Positions 46,271-57,629 of a DNA stretch of 64,000 nucleotides are shown in pieces. The notes beneath the pieces were generated by a model. The model searched no databases. It had not been told where the DNA came from and was given only the letters and a program-made list of their open reading frames with translations. The translations under genes and the position numbers were made by a program. Position 1 is the first letter of the stretch. Each line of letters begins with the position of its first letter. The stretch spans positions 55,722,001 to 55,786,000 of the forward strand of contig CM070907.1 in NCBI GenBank assembly GCA_036417435.1, written 5' to 3'. Origin of the DNA: Inia geoffrensis. Its lineage: Eukaryota > Chordata > Mammalia > Artiodactyla > Iniidae.

Positions 46271-47016
46271 CTTCCACAGAGTCAGCTGGTAAGGAGAAAA
46301 CAAGCCCAAATAGATTTAGGCAGCTTATCATTCACAGCATAGCAGGCAGCATGAATTTCATGTTTGTATTAGTTCTCTCTCCTTGCCCTCTAAACACCGT
46401 GGGGGCGATGCAGGTGAATGCCATGCACAGTAGATCTGTAACACAGATGAAGAACACTGAGCTTAGGAAACGCTCAATCTTAAAGGAGGAATGCTAGCAA
46501 ACCTGCCCTCTGGAGAGAGACAATATCGGGGTTTTTTTCCCCCAACATTATCTTTATTATACCGGTCAGGAAACAAATTTTCCTGCCAACCCAGTGGGAA
46601 ACATTTTTATCACCCTGAAATGTCTCCAGGATTGGAGGGTGAAACTAGCTTTATTACCCTGTAATGAAATAAATCTGCATCCTAACCCTAGGCAGCTTTG
46701 CAAACATCCTCAAAGCTGTCAATGTTATTTGCTTAGAAATGCCAGCATTTCTCCCAACAGTCTGTTACAGTGCAATACAGCTGATTTGCAGGATTATCTG
46801 CCTACCACCAAGAAGTATCTAGTACCCCGGTGGCAATAACACCATATCAGGGACTCAATGTTGGTCTCTGCTCTTGGACATCCAGCATTGACCAGATCGG
46901 CTTTGGCAAGAGGAACTATACCACAGAGCCTGTGCACAGACTCCATCCCTACCATCATGGCCACCTTTCTCATGACTCCGTTGAGCTCTGGGGAAAGAGG
47001 CTGACAGGCATGCAGT
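46271..47016. other. Intergenic sequence, unassigned
   Basis: Two short open stretches (46594-46839, 46830-47099) show no recognisable domain. The phrase ggtctctgctcttggacatc feels repeat-like, but I cannot name a family. Confidence 0.4.
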
Positions 47017-47226
47017 TTTTTTGTTTGTTTGTTTGTTTTTATATTTATTTATTTAGGTTGCGCCAGGTCTTAGTTGTGGCACGCAGCATCTTTTTTTAGT
47101 TGCGGTATGTGGACTTCTTAGTTGCGGCATGCATGCGGGATCTAGTTCCCTGACCAGGGATCGACCCGGGGTACCCCCGCATTGGGAGCACGGAGTCTTA
47201 CCCACTGAACCACCAGGGAAGTCGCA
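47017..47226 (-). mobile_element. CHR-type SINE
   Basis: TTTG/TTTA-rich tail, then ggttgcgccaggtcttagtt to ccaccagggaagtc. Flanked by aggcatgcagttt and aggaatgcacagttt. Confidence 0.9.
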
Positions 47227-47774
47227 GGAATGCACAGTTTGGATCATTGTGTCCATTTATTTTTTGAAAGCCTCTTCTAGAATGAGTGCCCTCTGGTGGG
47301 CATTCATAGGAAACACAAATATTTTCACCATTCCAAGACATTCATCTACATACCAACATCCCAGGCCTTCTTGTCCCCAATCTTCCACTCTCATACTTTC
47401 CAAGGCTTTGGCCAACCAGGAAGGGGCCTGGACATGCAGTACCTAGAGATCAGTCTTCCAGGACACTGAGCACAGCAGAAAAGGGAAAAGAATGAATGGA
47501 AAGGGGGGCAGGGAAGACAAGGAAAATAAGTAGAAGAAAAAAAAAAAAGGTGCTCTAAGAAAACAATGGAATGAAAACCTGGCACAGTGCTATGAAGTAG
47601 GGTGTCTCCATGAGGGCAACCTCAAAGGTTTTACTGTGTTTTTCCTTTGGATTATAATGACAGTTATATTTAGCATTCAGTTTTAAGTTTTTCTCCTCTG
47701 ACTCTATAATTTTCTTTAGTTAATCCCAACAGATCTGAAAAGCCACATATACCCCTACAAATGAATAGAGGTGG
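47227..47774. other. Intergenic sequence, nothing recognised
   Basis: No gene; an A-run at about 47538. Confidence 0.5.
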
Positions 47775-48850
47775 TGGGTTTTTTTTTTATTGAGGTATAG
47801 TTGATTTACAATTTTATATTAGTTTCAGGTGTACAGCATAGTGATTCAATATTTTTATAGATTATACTCCATTTAAAGTTATTACAAAATAATGGGTATA
47901 TTTCCCTGTGTTGTACAATATATCCATGTTGTTTATTTATTTTATACATAGTAGATTTTATCTCTTAATCCTATACTTTTTTTTTTTTTTTTACTCTTTG
48001 GCCACACTGCACAGCATGAGGGATCTTAGTTCCCCCAACCAGGGACTAAACCCACACCCCCTGCAGTGGAAGCAAGGAGTCTTAATCACTGGACCACCAG
48101 AGAAGTCCTTCCCATACCTCTATCTTGCCCCTCCCGCTTCTTCTCCCCACTCATAATCACTAGCTTGTTCTTTATATCTGTGAGTCTGTTTCTGCTTTGT
48201 TATATACATTTGTTTGTGCTAGTTTTTAGATTCCACATATAAGTGATAACAGAGAGTATTTGTGTTTCTTTGTCTGATTTCACTAAGCATAACACCCTCT
48301 AAGTCCATCCACATTGTTGCAAATGGCAGAATTTCATTTTTTTATGGCTAAGTAGTATTCCATTGTATATATACACACATATCTTCCGTATCTATTCATC
48401 TGTTGGACATGTAGGTTGCTTCTATATCTTGGCTATTGTAAATAATGCTGCTATGAACATTGGGGCATATGTATCTTTTGTTTTCTTCAGATATATACCC
48501 AGGAGTAGAACTGCTGGGTCGTATGATAGTTCTATTTTTAGTTTTTTAAGGAACCTCCATATCATTTTCCATAGTGGCTGTACCAATTTATATTCCCACC
48601 AACAGTGTATGAGTGTTCCCTTTTCTCCACATCCTTGCCAACACTTGTTATTTGTGGCCTTTTTGATGACAGCCATTCTGACAGATGTGAGATGCTATCT
48701 CATTTTGGTTTTGATTTGCAATTCTCTAATAATTAGTGATGTTGAGTATCTTTTCATGTGCCTGTTGGCCATCTGTTCATCTTCTTTGGAAAAACGTCTA
48801 TTCAGGTCTTCTGCCCATTTTTTAATCGGGGTGTTCAGAGATGGTATTTT
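47775..48850 (-). mobile_element. L1 3' part, split by a SINE
   Basis: Minus-strand L1 from its 3' tip (+ strand ttattgaggtatagttgatt) to the ORF2 C-terminus. On the minus strand 48422-48676 encodes [19 protein letters not shown], with the last cysteine of the motif replaced by Tyr. Confidence 0.88.
47976..48107 (-). mobile_element. CHR-type SINE, short form, inside L1
   Basis: T-run, then ggccacactgcacagcatga to ccaccagagaagtcc. Flanked by cctatac and cccatac, weak duplications. Confidence 0.85.
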
Positions 48851-50689
48851 GAACATTACTAATGTGCTTTACTTATTTTGCTATTTCAGAGGAAGGGAGG
48901 AGATGGTATTATTGGGAAGGCAACCAAGCATGTCAATTTATGTATTTCTAATTTATATATTTTATGATATTTCTTTTTTTCATAGCCCTGTAAGCCCCAC
49001 CACCTTAAATCCTTTTTAGAGCAAAGATTTAATTAAATTGTACTGAATTAAATTAATCTCCTCCCCAATAATTTTAAGCCATCTATAAATGCAATTTTGC
49101 TATATAACATTGCATTATATAGATGTAACTAAGTTGGCTTATTTCCAATTGTTTTGCTATTGTAAATTAAGTAGGATAAAAATAGTATGTTATCTTAATT
49201 GTATTATGGATTGGGAGTGGGGGGCGGGGGTATTGGAATTGCCTTCGTTTAATAAAATAGTTTGGTAAATTGCTAAGGAAGAGAGTCAGATCCAAAGGGA
49301 TGCAAGCTAGAGCCAGAGCAATAAAAGAGGTAGCTAAACTGGAACATGGTCTTTTGGCAAATGACAAGAACACAAGGGAGCTGGTGGAAATTTGGCATGC
49401 CTCGAAAGCCTCATTTTGGAACTGGCACAACTGTCACTTCCACACATATACCATTGGCCAGATTAAGTCATGAGGCCAAGCACGAACTCAGTGGGGCGGG
49501 GAAGATTACTCCCACCTACAGAGAAGCATGGCAGAAATAGAGAGGGAAGAAAGAATAGGACACAAATACAATCTACTAGTGAAAAGCCCCTAGTGATGGG
49601 GGTGACTAAGGCACCCTTAAGAAGAAATATGCCCAATATTCAATTTGAAGTTGTTGGCATTTCTGTGTGGTAAACTCCCCTTATTTGCCTGTATTTGCCA
49701 CAGTCTGCTATGTGCACAAATAGCTGATGGGAGTGGCATTTGTAAAAATGAAGAAAAAGATCTGAGTGTTAACTCTGGGTAAGCATTGCGTAGAACAGCA
49801 CAACAGGTTTAAGACATCTAGTTGATCCCTATACTGAATGAATCTAGCAGAAACAGAGAACCAGAGCTGACCATAAGAAGACAAGCCCTCTGGGAATGTG
49901 CAGAAATCTTGGGGAGGACATTGATCTTTCCATAATTCATGAAACTGAGATTTTAAGCAATCCTATTTAGATCTTGTAGAGCAGGGTATCTCCTTGGAAT
50001 CAAATCTCAGAAGTGTAATTACTGATCAAAGGGTATGAACTTTTTTCAGGCTCTTGATGAGTAACATTGAATTGATTCATGATGTTAAGTTCAAATAGAT
50101 ACTCAGGATTTTTCCACTTTAAATTGTCAACCATATTAAATACCAAAAAAAGAAAAAGAAAAAGAAAATATAGAACAAGCTTTGAAAATAAGAAAAAAAA
50201 TATACAAGCAGATGCAGTTACTGAATTAAAACGCTCACTGAAAATAACTATGAGCTATTTTATGTTTAAATTTGAAATTCTCTGATTCAGTGTTAATTCC
50301 TTAAAGCTTCACAGTTAAACCTGACCTTCAGTCCCAGGGAACCCAGGATGGCTGGTAATCCTACTAGGTGGGGAACGGGGCCCATGTATCCCAGACCTGA
50401 ACTTGGAGAAGGATGAATGTGTCCTCTTTAAAGTTACTTAATGTGTTTGGTTGAGAAGCAGAACTCGAGAGAGTCTCTTGTTTAAGCGGTTTATTGAGGA
50501 TGTGTTCTCAGGTGAGGGGGAGGGAGGGAAGCAGGGTGAAGCAGAGGGAGACCACTAAGCAAGAATGTGGTGCTCAGTGAAGACTGACTTCAGTCTGATC
50601 CCACGAGGAGCTCTAGAGTAGGAACTGCACCTCCTTGAGGTGAGGGATCCGTCTTCTGTACCTCCACACAAGCGAGATAGCAATTCTTT
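48851..50689. other. Intergenic sequence with old repeat remnants
   Basis: No gene seen. Parts (49060-49200, about 49920-50070) look like diverged L1, and 49400-49560 resembles another old repeat, but none can be assigned firmly. An aaagaaaaagaaa low-complexity stretch lies at 50145-50165. Confidence 0.4.
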
Positions 50690-50845
50690 TCTTGATCAGG
50701 TCTCAAAATTAAAGTGCATCAGAATTACCTGGAGGACTTCTTAAAACAGACTGCTGGGCCAACTCCCTGTTTCTGATTCAGTAGGTCTGAGGTAGGATGC
50801 TGCCGGTCTAGGGACAACACTTTGAGAACTACTGCTCTAGATAAG
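50690..50845 (+). mobile_element. MER5A hAT-type DNA transposon
   Basis: aaagtgcatcagaattacct, ggaggacttcttaaaacaga, tctgattcagtaggtctgag and ctttgagaactactgctcta match MER5A. Confidence 0.85.
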
Positions 50846-51381
50846 AGGACAGCTGTGAGGCTTTAGCAGCCAATACCCACAGCATCCGGGAAAGGAGATC
50901 TGAGCGCCATCTACTCCAGGTATACTAACTTGGCATCTTCCTCATGAAGGCACAACACACCAGGGCTAGAAGATTGGACCACAAGCTGAGGCTGGGTAGA
51001 TTACATTTTTAGGTCTGTCTAGACTCATGACATCCTATTATTTTCCTGTTGTCATCCCGCATCTCCAGCCAAAGCATTGTTGACACATTCCAGTTCACAT
51101 CTGCTTTGCTATTGGACTTCAAGGGAAGGGTCTGGCAGGTACATGAGGCTTTAAAGAGGAAACAGCTACACCTGTCTAGGCAAGTACAGTGGAGTCAGTT
51201 GCAACGAGTGGAAAGTCCTCAAAGGGGAAACACATATTTGGGGGCAAGACTCAAGTAGACCACCTTGGAAGTTTTTGATGTCTGTTTGTTTTTAAAATTA
51301 AAGGAAGATGGCTTTGGAAGGCAACCTTTAATTTCGTAAGTCCCACCAGAGCTGTAACAAACAGCTCCCGCCCCCGGGGGA
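50846..51381. other. Sequence downstream of KCTD14, includes its 3' UTR
   Basis: The KCTD14 3' UTR lies immediately left of 51382. Candidate ATTAAA signals occur at about 51327-51332 and 51297-51302 on the minus strand. Confidence 0.45.
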
Positions 51382-52044
51382 TCACCACCAGCTGAAGCTG
51401 AAGGTATAGAAGTAGTCGGAGACCTTGGCCGGTAATGGACTGTTGTGTGAATAGTGTACCTGGTACCCTTGGGCCTTAATGTCCATGTTCATGCAGTCCA
51501 GGAGGTCCCTGATATCCAGGGCTGCCTTCCAAGGCCCAAATTTGACCACTGACCTCTTGTCCGCCTCCAGGGAGCGGAGGGCGTCCGCGCAGTTTGCATC
51601 ATCCTTTTCATTTTGTACCAGGCACACCAGAACTCTAGAGCAGCGTGCCGCCACAGCCTCAGCACGCGCCAGGCGTACCATAAGCTCCAGGTTCTCACTG
51701 TAGCCTGGCACCTGCAGCAAAAACTGCTTCCGAGCTACCTGCTCACCAAAGATCTGTGGCATGTCCTCCAGGAGTTTGATTAAAGGCTTGATTTCGTAGA
51801 ACTGAGCCTCACGGTACACCTCGGGGATGTGCTGTGTGGGCAGCTGCCCACTGCGCAGATATTCCAGGATGGGTCCGAAATAGGTGCCGCAGCGATCGAC
51901 GAAGAAGCGTCCCTCCGCATCCAGGCAGGCCTTGGTGGAGCTGGAGAACATCTCTGCCAGCTTTGAGCCTGGGAGTTTTCTCAGGGTGCCCAAGGTGGTG
52001 GTATAGAACTCACCCCCAACGTTCAGCTCCACTACAGGAGATTC
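51382..52044 (-). CDS. KCTD14: KCTD14 exon 2, BTB-domain protein, with stop codon
   Basis: Last coding exon of KCTD14 (potassium channel tetramerisation domain containing 14), 663 bp, encoding 220 residues plus a TGA stop. The acceptor is a pyrimidine tract ending cccccag before GAATCTCCT. The BTB/T1 domain opens with VVELNVGGEFYTTTLGTLRK and runs to about LEYLRSGQLP; a family-typical C-terminal half follows (EVYREAQFYEIKPLIKLLED), and the protein ends TFSFSWW. Many KCTD proteins oligomerise through the BTB and act as Cullin-3 adaptors, but KCTD14 itself is little studied and its partner is not shown here. The frame is intact. Possible ATTAAA poly-A signals lie at about 51327-51332. Mammals also make an NDUFC2-KCTD14 read-through transcript; NDUFC2 is not in this window. 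Confidence 0.95.
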   Translation of the reverse strand, partial: ESPVVELNVGGEFYTTTLGTLRKLPGSKLAEMFSSSTKACLDAEGRFFVDRCGTYFGPILEYLRSGQLPTQHIPEVYREAQFYEIKPLIKLLEDMPQIFGEQVARKQFLLQVPGYSENLELMVRLARAEAVAARCSRVLVCLVQNEKDDANCADALRSLEADKRSVVKFGPWKAALDIRDLLDCMNMDIKAQGYQVHYSHNSPLPAKVSDYFYTFSFSWW

Positions 52045-52610
52045 CTGGGGGCACAAGAGGCAGAGTGAACCCACAGCGCCATCTCCAGGGCGCTCATGAT
52101 TTATTCTCATCCAAAGAACAATACCCTACAGAATTTAGGGGAGCCATAATGATTGGCTTCAGCTTATTGGAATGTCCACCTTACTGAAGGGGGTTATATT
52201 TATGCTGTACAGCTACAGAGAGCAGGCATTTTAAGGAAGAAAAGTATTTTAGTCTGATATAAGAATACCCATTCAAGCATTTGAATTTTCTCCTTTAGGT
52301 CACAGAATATTAGTGGAAGCAAGTCACACGGACAATACCTCTAAAGCGTGTGGCCTGTGGCAAGGCTTTTTCCCTCCCTAGGCCTCAGTTTCCTTGTTTA
52401 TAAAGTGAGGATATGGAGACTTCCCTGGTGGTCCAGTGGTTAGGACTCTGCGCTTCCACCACAGGGGACACCGCTTCAATCCCTGGTTGGGGAACTAAGA
52501 TCCCGCATGCCATGTGGCACGGCCAAAAAATAAATAAATAAAATATAATGAGGATATGGAGCTATTGTGAAGTCAAGAGTTCCTGACAGGGATGCTTAGA
52601 TATAAGATAC

Positions 52611-52645
<35 letters not shown>

Positions 52646-53389
52646 GTGCAGGGAGGTTGGGGGATGCAAAACATTTTCAGCCTTTCAGAAAGGCTAAAGA
52701 AATCACACATGTATTCATTCGGGAATCATTTCTTTGGTACTTACTGTATGTCCACATCCGTGCTGGAAGTGGGGATAGAAATTCTTATTTCATAAAGAGC
52801 AGAAGTTCTGATTAGCAGTTGGCATGACTTTGATTAACAAATGTAATTTGTTTGATGGGTATTTTTTCAAAATATGGGCCCATGGGATTAAATAACAAGA
52901 ATATCCTTGGTGGTGACAAGGTTGGTAACACCAAATACAACAGGCGTAAAACTGCCTCATAAATGGTAAAGTATGGTGCAAATGTAAGTTAGATTTAGCT
53001 GTTCATCAGAATTTTTAGAGGCCTCTTCTCTAGATCAGACCTTGGGCTGAGCACTAAGGACGTGGGTGAGACCCATGTGATATCTGCCTGGAGATGCCCA
53101 CAGGCGAGTGCAGAGAGGGACCTGGAAAGAGACTGAGGGTCGGGCTGCATCTGGGGAATGCTGCCACACAGACCTAACAAAAATACCATAATACTCTATA
53201 GCAATTATTACACATGAGGTGATACACCGGTTGTTATCCTTACAAACCCAGCTTCCTAAACAACTTTCATCTTGTAAAATTCACTCACTCATTCAATAAA
53301 ACATGTATGTGCCTACTTTGTGCCAGGTAGCTGGGACGCAGTGAGGAACAAGCAGGACATAGAACCTCCCCTCACAGTCTAGTAACTGT
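52045..53389. other. KCTD14 intron, left part
   Basis: MIR-like sequence at about 52330-52415 (cctcagtttccttgtttata), a SINE at 52417-52548, a 30-base A-run at 52613-52642 and unassigned sequence. 53275-53390 resembles the L2/CR1-type old repeat (tactttgtgccaggtagctg). Confidence 0.5.
52417..52548 (+). mobile_element. CHR-type SINE, short form
   Basis: gagacttccctggtggtcca to cacggccaaaaaataaataa. Flanked by gtgaggatatggag and atgaggatatggag. Confidence 0.93.
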
Positions 53390-53565
53390 GCAAAGTGCTT
53401 TACATACACTCTGCAATTCAACCCTCACAGTAATCCTATGATGAATGTATTAAATCCCCATTTTCCAGATGAAGAAACTAAGGCTTAAGGAGGTGAAGTT
53501 CAAGTTGCTTAAGACCAACCAGCTACTAAATGATAATGTCGGAATTTGAACTCAGGTCTGATTTA
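53390..53565 (-). mobile_element. MIR SINE
   Basis: + strand ttttccagatgaagaaacta, aggcttaaggaggtgaagtt and ggaatttgaactcaggtctg are inverted MIR. Confidence 0.75.
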
Positions 53566-53599
53566 CCACTTAGTCATTACATAAATTAATTTTCAACCT

Positions 53600-53945
53600 T
53601 CAAACACCTCCACTCTTCAATCCCTATTCATCCAACAGAATGTAGGGAGGACCTATTCCACTCAAGCCTCCTCTGAAGCAGATGGACAGGACAAGGTCCC
53701 TGCCCTTGAGGAGCTCACAGGGGAGAAAGGGAAACAGATGGCTTAAATGTGTAGGTGCTGATGGGGAAGACTCCAAGGTAGAAGGGATTGGCTCTTTTTG
53801 TAGATGTGTGTTGGAGGTTGTCAGGGAAGGTTTCCTAGGGGATGTGATGGCTGCTGTTGTGGAAAAGATCTACAGTATTAGGGGGAAGGCTGGATTTCCA
53901 AACTGGAGACTCCACTACAGGTCATTACAGGGCCAGGGATAGGGA
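53600..53945 (+). mobile_element. Ancient repeat (L2/CR1-type)
   Basis: ggtccctgcccttgaggagc, tcacaggggagaaaggga and gtcagggaaggtttcctagg follow the old family seen at 24540 and 34319. Confidence 0.45.
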
Positions 53946-54812
53946 CAGGACTCAAGAATGTCCTTCAGTCAGATTTAGGTGTGACTTTCTTTTCAACTTG
54001 TCTGTGGGCTCTACCTCTAAGATTAAAGTACTGGAATTAAGAGAACTCAAGGCAGCCAAACTGCTGGGGAGAACTGAGTTGCCATGGCAACAGCTCCTAC
54101 CAAGGGACAGTTCTGCTAGCTGGAATGGAGAAGGGAGAAAAGAGGTTGCAGTCTGACAGCAGCCAAACAGTACAGCCCTGAGAAAAATAAGCCCAGAACC
54201 TGTGACGCCCTCTTTCTCCCATAAACCTCAAGGCTCCTTGGCAAAGCTGTTTGGTTAACCCTAAGGTGGCTCTGTAAAGCAGGCAGTTAAGTTAAATGTG
54301 AATTTGCAGACTTTAACCCCTGAATGGATCGATGATGGACTCTCATCACTCCTGTATCACTGAGAGCTCTTAACGTCCCCACGTTACAGGCGAGGAAAGC
54401 TCAGAAAGAGGGGTCACACAGCTAGGAGGTGCGGAAGTTGGAGCTGGGATCAAATCCGTATCCCCCTGACGTCAGGACAGTATGGATGCCCTACCCCCAC
54501 CCTCCCAACATCCAGTCGCACCGCCGCCAGTAATTAGCTATGTTCCTAGGGCGTCGCACTTCCTTCTCTGGGCCTAAGTTTAGTCATCTATCAAATAGTG
54601 AGGCAAAATCGATGAAGAGAACTCTAAGACTCTCCAGCTTTGAAAGTTTCATGAATCCAATCACTTCACATGTTGTTTCTGAAGCTCATTTCCAGATGCT
54701 ACACAAAATAGTCCCCTGCCCTGATATTCGCAGCCCCATTTCTTTATCAGCCAAGACCTGGGCCCTGTTCCCAAGCTTCCTAATTATGTCCCTTTTTCCT
54801 CCATGTTTTCTA
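53946..54812. other. KCTD14 intron sequence with an inverted MIR
   Basis: 54375-54480 (gaggaaagctcagaaagagg, tcacacagctaggaggtgcg) is an inverted MIR; the rest is unassigned. Confidence 0.5.
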
Positions 54813-54976
54813 TTTTTTTTTTTTTTTTTTTTTGCAGTATGTGGGCCTCTCACTGTTGTGGCCTCTCCCGTTTGCGGAGCACAGGCTCCGGACGGACCGG
54901 GGCACGAACCTGCGTCCCCTTCATCGGCAGGCGGACTCTCAACCACTGCGCCACCAGGGAAGCCCCATTTTCTTTT
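54813..54976 (-). mobile_element. CHR-type SINE with internal deletion
   Basis: T-run, gcagtatgtgggcctctcac to the inverted head. About 50 bp of the middle is missing at a cgga microhomology. Perfect flanking copies of cctccatgttttcta (about 54799 and 54991). Confidence 0.92.
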
Positions 54977-55006
54977 TTTTTTTTTTTTTTCCTCCATGTT
55001 TTCTAA

Positions 55007-55539
55007 AAACTCCAAATCTCTTTGGAAATCCCAGACCTCCTACCTCATCCATAAATACTACTGTGTGTGTTTCTAGCAGATAAAGACTTCTTTTCCATCC
55101 CTCTTCCAGACCACCTGCCCTTCCTCATGGCCCCTCTTCCCCACCTGTTCTACCAGTCACTCTGCTGAAGCATTCCTGGGTGGGCAAGCCTGACCCAGGC
55201 CCTGTGTGCACAGGCCGGGGAAATGTGGTCTTTAGGAGCCTCTGCTGGGTACCAGGCTACTGCTGGCCACGAGGACACAGGGATGAATCAGGCCCAGCTC
55301 TCATCCCACCAAACATTCATACATTTTCTTAGGTCACACTTAGTCTAGTCAGTGGAGGCACACCCCCATTCATATGTCTCCCAAGCCCAAGATCTCTCCC
55401 CACACCACAACTTGGACCTTTTCCCACTGTACCCTCTCTCAGTCATCTGAGCCAGAAACCTAGACTCTAATCTTGCACTCTGCTCCTATCCTCAACCTCC
55501 CCCTACACAGGTAATCAGTCACCAAGTCCTGGCCATTCT
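55007..55539. other. KCTD14 intron sequence, nothing recognised
   Basis: C/T-rich, unassigned. Confidence 0.45.
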
Positions 55540-56115
55540 AAATGGCTGGTCAGTTTCATGGCTCCCGGCTCCCTCGAATATCCTCCCCCAATCCAGTCTC
55601 TATTCTGAAACCAAAGCAGTTTCTCTGAAGCGAAAATCCAATCTGGTCACCACCTGCATTATACACTTCAGTGATCCCACATTTCTTTACAGGTTAACTC
55701 GAGACTCCTTAACTAGGTTTACGAGGTCTTTTGCAACCCTGGCAATCAACTACCAGAGCCAACTACTGCTCCCCAACCCCAACCCATTCAGAGCAGGCTG
55801 GGCCCCACTGCCTCCAGGACTTCACTCATTTAACACCCCCAGCCCCTTCAGTCAGCCCACTCATCCTTCAAGGTAATTCCTCTGGGAATTTTCTGGATGG
55901 GTTGTCTCCTTGTGATTTCAGAGGGCCATGTACTTCCCTTGTCATGGTAGTTACGTCTCTTGTAATTCTGTTCTTCATCTGTATCCCCCACTAGACTGGG
56001 AGGTTCCTAAGGGAGGACTATCCCAGATTCATCCTTATGTTACCAGTACCTACTACAGTGCTCAGCACACCAGGGATGCTCCATAAGTGTCTGCTGAATG
56101 GAACTGCACTTACCC
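55540..56115 (+). mobile_element. L2 LINE fragment
   Basis: ccagccccttcagtcagccc, catccttcaaggtaattcct, ccactagactgggaggttcc and gcataagtgtctgctgaatg-type end match the L2 3' region. Confidence 0.7.
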
Positions 56116-56559
56116 TCAGCACTGACTTACAGGAGCGCCTGGTATTCTGATAAAGGCCAATCTTGCCCTACTTGGCATCATGCGCGGTGCTGGCTTCCTC
56201 CTTTGCCCGGTAATTAATTCAGACATTTATTGGGTACCTTGAGCGGCCCCTGCCTCTGAGCAGGTGACATTGTCAATAGCCAGGAACAATGAGGTTATCA
56301 TCATCCTATTGAAAAGAGCCACAGTCGCCCCACTGCTGGATCTGCTTTCCATTCCTACAAGTCTTCAGGGTGGCACGTAGCTGGGGAGAGGTTAAGTGTT
56401 CTGATCCTTGAGTGCTCTGGGCTTTTTCTTGATCCTCCCCCCACCCTCCAGTCCCCCCACCCAAGCCCTGGGAGGGAACGGGCAAGCAGGAGGACTCAGG
56501 ACCCAGCCGGGGGTCAGGGACAGGCTAGAGAGGGTGGGTGTCCAGGGGGGTGGGTGAGG
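56116..56559. other. KCTD14 intron next to CpG island
   Basis: GC content rises rightwards. No gene seen. Confidence 0.45.
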
Positions 56560-57220
56560 GAATGAATGGTACTCTGGCCAGCCCTCAGCTGGGTCTACTC
56601 CCACCGGCAGGAGGGGAGGGGCAGGGGAAGAGGAGGGGCAGAGGAAGAGCAGTGGACTGGGGCAAGCCAGGGTGCTGAGAGACGAGACGCAAAGAGAAGG
56701 AGGAGATTAAGGCAGCCAAGCAGGAAAGAGAGCATGGAGGAGAGGCTGGACTGTGCCGGAACCGGAACCGAGGCTGTGGCGCGGAAGGAGAGATCAAAGC
56801 GGCACGAACTGACCAGGTGAAAAGAGAGCGCCCAGCCGCAGGCCTAGACGGGCGCGCCGCAAGCAGGGGAATTCAGACCCGCGGGGAGGGAAGGACTGGG
56901 GGCCCTGGAAGGAGTGAAAGAAGGGAGAGGCGCGGAGCCGGAGCCGGCCGGGTCTTCTCGCCCACCCCGGGCTTCGCACTCACCGTCCGCCGGCCCGCGG
57001 GGGTCACGGCCCGGCGCAGCGGCCGGGAATCGGGCGCCGAGGTCAGGCTCATCATCCAGGCCCCGCAGGCGCTGGCGCTGCGCAGCCAGGCTGCCGCTCG
57101 CCGGTCCCGCACAGCCCGCCACGTGCGCGGTACTTGTGGCTGGCGGAAGTGCTCCTCGCTCCCGCCCCGGGGTGGGGGGAATCCGTACCCAGGGTGTGGT
57201 TAGAACCCTGATTGGGCTGG
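56560..57220. promoter_or_regulatory. KCTD14: CpG-rich island and promoter of KCTD14
   Basis: A GC-rich block with dense CpG at about 56820-57170 covers the predicted KCTD14 first exon. Its left part (about 56600-56720) is a purine-rich G/A tract on the + strand. Beyond exon 1 (57056-57200) the minus-strand sequence remains GC-rich and would hold the 5' UTR and start site. No TATA box was seen. Confidence 0.6.
56984..57055 (-). CDS. KCTD14: KCTD14 exon 1 (coding part), residues 1-24
   Basis: Predicted first coding exon of KCTD14, 72 bp, encoding MMSLTSAPDSRPLRRAVTPA followed by GRRT. It ends ACG before a consensus donor gtgagt at 56983, in phase 0, which matches the phase-0 acceptor of exon 2 at 52044. 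The joined protein would be 244 residues, close to the family member's usual size (about 255 in human, from memory). Two ATGs stand in tandem; the second (57052) has A at -3 and is the better Kozak match. The exon lies in a CpG-rich island 4.9 kb upstream of exon 2. The leader was not matched residue by residue to a known orthologue, so exon assignment rests on phase, position and splice site. Confidence 0.75.
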
Positions 57221-57629
57221 AGTTGGCGGCCTTGTGGTGAAACCTTAGGCTAGTCACTGTCCCTCTGTTGCCTGGTGTTGCGGGACAGCCAAATGGGGGA
57301 GGCAGAGGGAACTGATATTGACGACCTTGAGACTGTCTCCACTCACTACAGTCCTAGGGGTAAAGGATGAGCGACACCCATTTTACAAGTAAGAAGAGTG
57401 AGCCTCCAGGAGATAGGGCGGCCAGTTATTCACCTCAGATCAGCTGCTGAAAGTGCAGAGCATGCCCAGTGATGAGAAGAGCTAGGTACCTGTTGTGTGA
57501 GTTATTTTGCTTGTTAAAACATAATCCTTATGAAGGGGGGCATTACTCTTCTGTAGTATGGGCATGCATAATGACCTTCCAAAGAGCACAGTATGGAAAG
57601 AGGAGGGGAAGAAGAGTGACCGTACAGTG
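57221..57629. other. Sequence upstream of KCTD14
   Basis: MIR-like inverted phrase near 57380-57420 (tttacaagtaagaagagtga); otherwise unassigned. Confidence 0.45.

Noticed and set aside
56817..57257. Long open frames across the KCTD14 CpG island
   Set aside because: Stop-poor because GC-rich; only the minus-strand piece ending at the donor at 56983 fits a gene model.
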